A stretch of 64,000 nucleotides of DNA, from assembly GCA_963402885.1 (NCBI GenBank), contig OY727093.1, positions 11,171,501 to 11,235,500 on the forward strand, written 5' to 3'. The notes beneath the pieces were generated by a model. It was given only the letters and a program-made list of their open reading frames with translations. It had not been told where the DNA came from and made no database searches. Below are positions 60,728 through 64,000 of this stretch, in pieces. This stretch comes from Antedon bifida. Lineage: Eukaryota; Echinodermata; Crinoidea; Comatulida; Antedonidae. Position 1 is the first letter of the stretch. Every line of letters starts with the position of its first letter. The position numbers were made by a program, and so were the translations under genes.

Positions 60728-62200
60728 TTTTATCTTATGTGGGTTCATCCCACTTTTATTTCCATATATAATGTTCTCTTTACATATATTTTTCATTTTC
60801 ATTTCAATACACTATACATATTATTATATTTCATTTGTTTACATAATTATTATCACATTCATTTTTGTTTTTATCTTTTCTCTTCATAGTTTCCTCTTGT
60901 TATACATATTATCTATAATACATTTTCATTAACAAAGCTTATCTTTTCTTACATAGCATATTTAATTCATACAATTATAATATATTCTATGTTTAATAAA
61001 TCCATCTAATTTAATATCTCCTATGTGTTTTCTTTGGATTTATCTATGCAAACATATTTTTCATTTAACAATACATATTCTTTCTTATAAATTACTAACC
61101 TTGTAAACATAATATTTTCACATCCTTCAACATTGATTTTTTTTGTTTAATAATATTAACAAATATTAACAAACTATATTTCCACAGATTACCCTTTATA
61201 ACCCATCACATTTTCATCTACCTTGTCTTCTTTTTTTTTTCTTATGTGTGTTCATTCCACTTTTTTTTTTACTTTTTTTTTCTTTTAATATATTTTCATA
61301 TATTCTTATGTTTACACATACATTATCATTTAACCAAATTTATGTTTAATAATCTATTTATAAACTTAGACATATTTTTTTTTTCCACAATTTTGTCATT
61401 TTAAATTTCACATGCATTAAATGTGCATATTTACATATATATATATATATACTGTACATACATAAAAGCTTTGATCAATACACATTTCACAACTTATACA
61501 TAAACCTTCTCATCCTTCATCATTGTTTTTTTATCATCAATCTATAAAACGCTTCTTACATTTTGTCTTTTTTTTTTTTTTTTTTTTCAAATCATCCAGT
61601 TTTAAGACATATTTACAAAACATACAATATATAAGCAAAAAAAAAACAAAAAACAATCAAACAAAAAAACATAATAGATCATTCATTGAATCTCATTAAC
61701 ATTTTCTCTTACATGTAATCTGATTGAACATACACATGTATGGCAAGCCTCAGCTGTCTGAAGTATTCAAAATATTATATTATTATATCATTTTTTTATT
61801 ATATTATATATTGTATTGTAATGAAATATACGTTTTGCATTTTATTACTTAGTTTTAGCATTATATTATATCTATTTCTAATATATTATGTGAAAAATGT
61901 AACAAATTATTGACTATTTGTATTATATTATTCGGTTTTGGCATTACATTATGAATATTTACTATTATATTATTAATAAAATACATTATATTATAATATA
62001 ATTGTATTATATTAAACGCATTTACCTTACTTTATAACATACAACATTATTATATTATACGGATTCGTGAGTTATATTATTATTTTGTATGATGTTTATT
62101 ATACGTCACGACTTATTTCAGTTCTTCTAACTCTTTCTCTCCCTCCCCCTGTTCACTAGCAATCAGCGGCAGAATCTGAATTGTGTGACTGTTGAAGAAT
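60728..62200. other. AT-rich, low-complexity region without gene
   Basis: Pyrimidine-rich runs (T8-T20 near 61230-61275 and 61568-61590), (AT)n at 61435-61455, and ATTATATTAT repeats at 61780-62060. No ORF with recognisable content. Confidence 0.7.
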
Positions 62201-62214
62201 AACTAATTATCTTT

Positions 62215-62660
62215 ACTACGTACTAGGCCTAGGCATGGAGCTACTAGGGGATCTAGCCTAGACGTAGCTAGTTAGACAAGTGACCAAGGACCACCGGACA
62301 GCTACAACTAATACTACAATACAATAATACTACTACAATAACTACTACTGCTACTACCTATGCCTAGCTAGTAGAGTACTAGGTAGCTACTACTAGGCTC
62401 TAGGGCGTATGTATGATGTTAACTACTAGGCCTAGGCCTACTAGTACTAGGCTAGGCCTAGACTTAAGTTGTAGTAGGCTAGGGCCGGGCCTGCTGCCTT
62501 AGGCTAGGCTACTACTACTACTAGGCAGTTAGCCCATGATGGGTACGAGTAAGCCAAAATTTTGGATAAGTAAACTAAAATTTGGGTACGAGCGAGTTGG
62601 CATGGGTACGGGTTGACCTGTATCCTTCTAGCTAATAGTACTAGGCCTAGGCCTCAAGTA
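62215..62660. repeat. CTAGGCCTAG/CTACTACTA low-complexity block
   Basis: Dense overlapping words CTAGGCCTAG, TAGCTAG and ACTACTACTA. A pair of GGGTACGAG phrases lies at 62540-62610. The palindromic word AGGCCT occurs at least eight times. Confidence 0.7.
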
Positions 62661-64000
62661 AGTCTACGCTACCCAGTCCGGCTACAATATGGTTTATTTT
62701 GTTTTATAGCCTTATTGATAGCTGGGTTCAAATCTGGGTTGGGATGGCTTTTCTCATTCTAAAACAGATTTCCTTATCATAATAAAATAATATATGAATT
62801 TATTTGTAATATTGTAATGTATACATAATATAAGTAATTGCCATTGCATTTATTATTATTAATTATATATTATACAGTTACCCCTTAATTATACTATAGT
62901 ATAATTTCCTTGTTATATTTTACAATATTTTCTTCATAATTCTACAATTTTGTCTTTCACAGCACAAATTTATCATACTGAATCATCACACACCAAGTCT
63001 CATAAATTTCTACTGTATTTGTCCAAGCTACTCCAGCTACATGGTATTGCCTTGAGGCTAAACTACACGGTATACTGGCACTACCATCATTCCTGGCTCG
63101 TCAACCTGGACCACATAAGCACAGTTTCAGTTTCAGTTTATTTACCATTTCAATTTCTGAACATAAGAGATGAACAACTTATATGGATGGATAACCGTAA
63201 GAGCGAAGCTCGTTTACCGGTCACCCGTTAGTGCAGTGACATTACAGACAACATAAAGACAGGACAAAGGTGCAATACATAACAAGACATGTGAACACTT
63301 GTGTTTGCAACCCTTTGGATAAAATAATATATTTATATAAAGGAGAAAGTTAGATATTATAATATTTCTTTTCGATCATACAATGATAATTTTAAAATTA
63401 TTTCCTAAGAAGTCATACTACTGATTCAAAATAGTGACTTACACCCTGTGGTCAAGGCTTTATTTTCTCTTATGCTTATTTCCTCCAACATACAGAGTAC
63501 ATAGGACTTTTTTATTCATAACTGTTGAATTGCATCCCAATACATAGTACCTATTGGTATTATATCTAAAAATACAAAGGCGGCTAACACAGATAGTTCC
63601 ATATACAGTACTCTCTTATAAATAGATGTATCTCTCCAATCTACTCCCAACTACCTAATCTAATAATAGTACTATTAGCATACTACTATACACTTTGTAG
63701 ACAAGAAGTAAGTTGTATACACCTAGAGGACTTATGGTAGTACAGTCGAACGCCCTCTCACTGGCCCGGTCAACATAATCTATACCTAGATTATTACAGT
63801 AATTAAAGTACATTATTACAGAGATTTTTTTTTTTTTTTTGGCAGAAATCAAAGTTATGTGTATAGAAAGCAGTACTCGTATTAACAACTAAGCAGGTTG
63901 TACTCTTGAACGCAAACTGGCAGGATATTTTGAATATTTTTTATTGTTGAAATGAATAGAATCCTAACTTCATTTTCTACGAACTGGAGACGAAGACATA
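62661..64000. other. region without supportable gene
   Basis: AT-rich. A short + strand frame at 62950-63231 (with an AG acceptor-like TTTCACAG at its start) contains SLPFQFLNIRDEQ-like text that looks repeat-derived (CAGTTTCAGTTTATTTACC). I cannot support a gene. Confidence 0.35.

Noticed and set aside
62950..63231. Possible exon after TTTCACAG
   Set aside because: The translation shows no recognisable motif and part of it is a repeated CAGTTTCAGTTT phrase.

Overview
This looks like animal nuclear DNA: AT-rich, with spliced genes (GT..AG introns of about 0.1-1.7 kb), tRNA-derived SINEs, DIRS, Penelope and CR1/L2-type retroelements and many MITEs. Protein similarity and the repeat content (many AGGCCTA-type motifs) suggest a deuterostome invertebrate, most likely an echinoderm. 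That placement is inference, not proof.

Layout. 1-264: 3' end of an unidentified gene. 1481-13813: a complete 17-exon STT3B gene (catalytic subunit of oligosaccharyltransferase, ER N-glycosylation). 16197-22688: a complete 12-exon SHMT2 gene (mitochondrial serine hydroxymethyltransferase, one-carbon metabolism). Both are on the + strand and their introns hold SINEs and several MITE families. 25314-26888 (minus strand): an intronless class A peptide GPCR. Directly upstream on the same strand is a cysteine-rich, RAMP-like ectodomain plus a transmembrane segment whose stop lies 5 nt before the GPCR ATG. A decayed copy of the same two-part cassette lies at about 27504-27830.

28.4-29.2 kb holds a Helitron-like repeat with a relative at 59.9-60.7 kb. 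30.5-44.9 kb is a CR1/L2-like LINE: a broken ORF1 (PHD-like and esterase-like pieces), then four head-to-tail, nearly identical ~3.28 kb units carrying broken reverse transcriptase. Unit 3 carries a TTAA-flanked MITE and unit 4 a DIRS RNase H fragment.

45.2-49.2 kb holds a candidate small secreted-peptide gene: a signal-peptide exon followed by short phase-1 exons, with decaying exon duplicates downstream. 50.9-59.6 kb is a nested transposon: a DIRS retrotransposon (minus strand) split inside its RT gene by a 6.25 kb element with terminal inverted repeats, ~1 kb internal inverted repeats and a Penelope-like element (RT plus GIY-YIG, with a hammerhead-like motif) in the middle. 59.6-64 kb is repeats and AT-rich DNA with no gene I can support.

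Most noteworthy are the RAMP-like/GPCR tandem arrangement, the phase-1 secreted peptide gene and the DIRS/TIR/Penelope nest.
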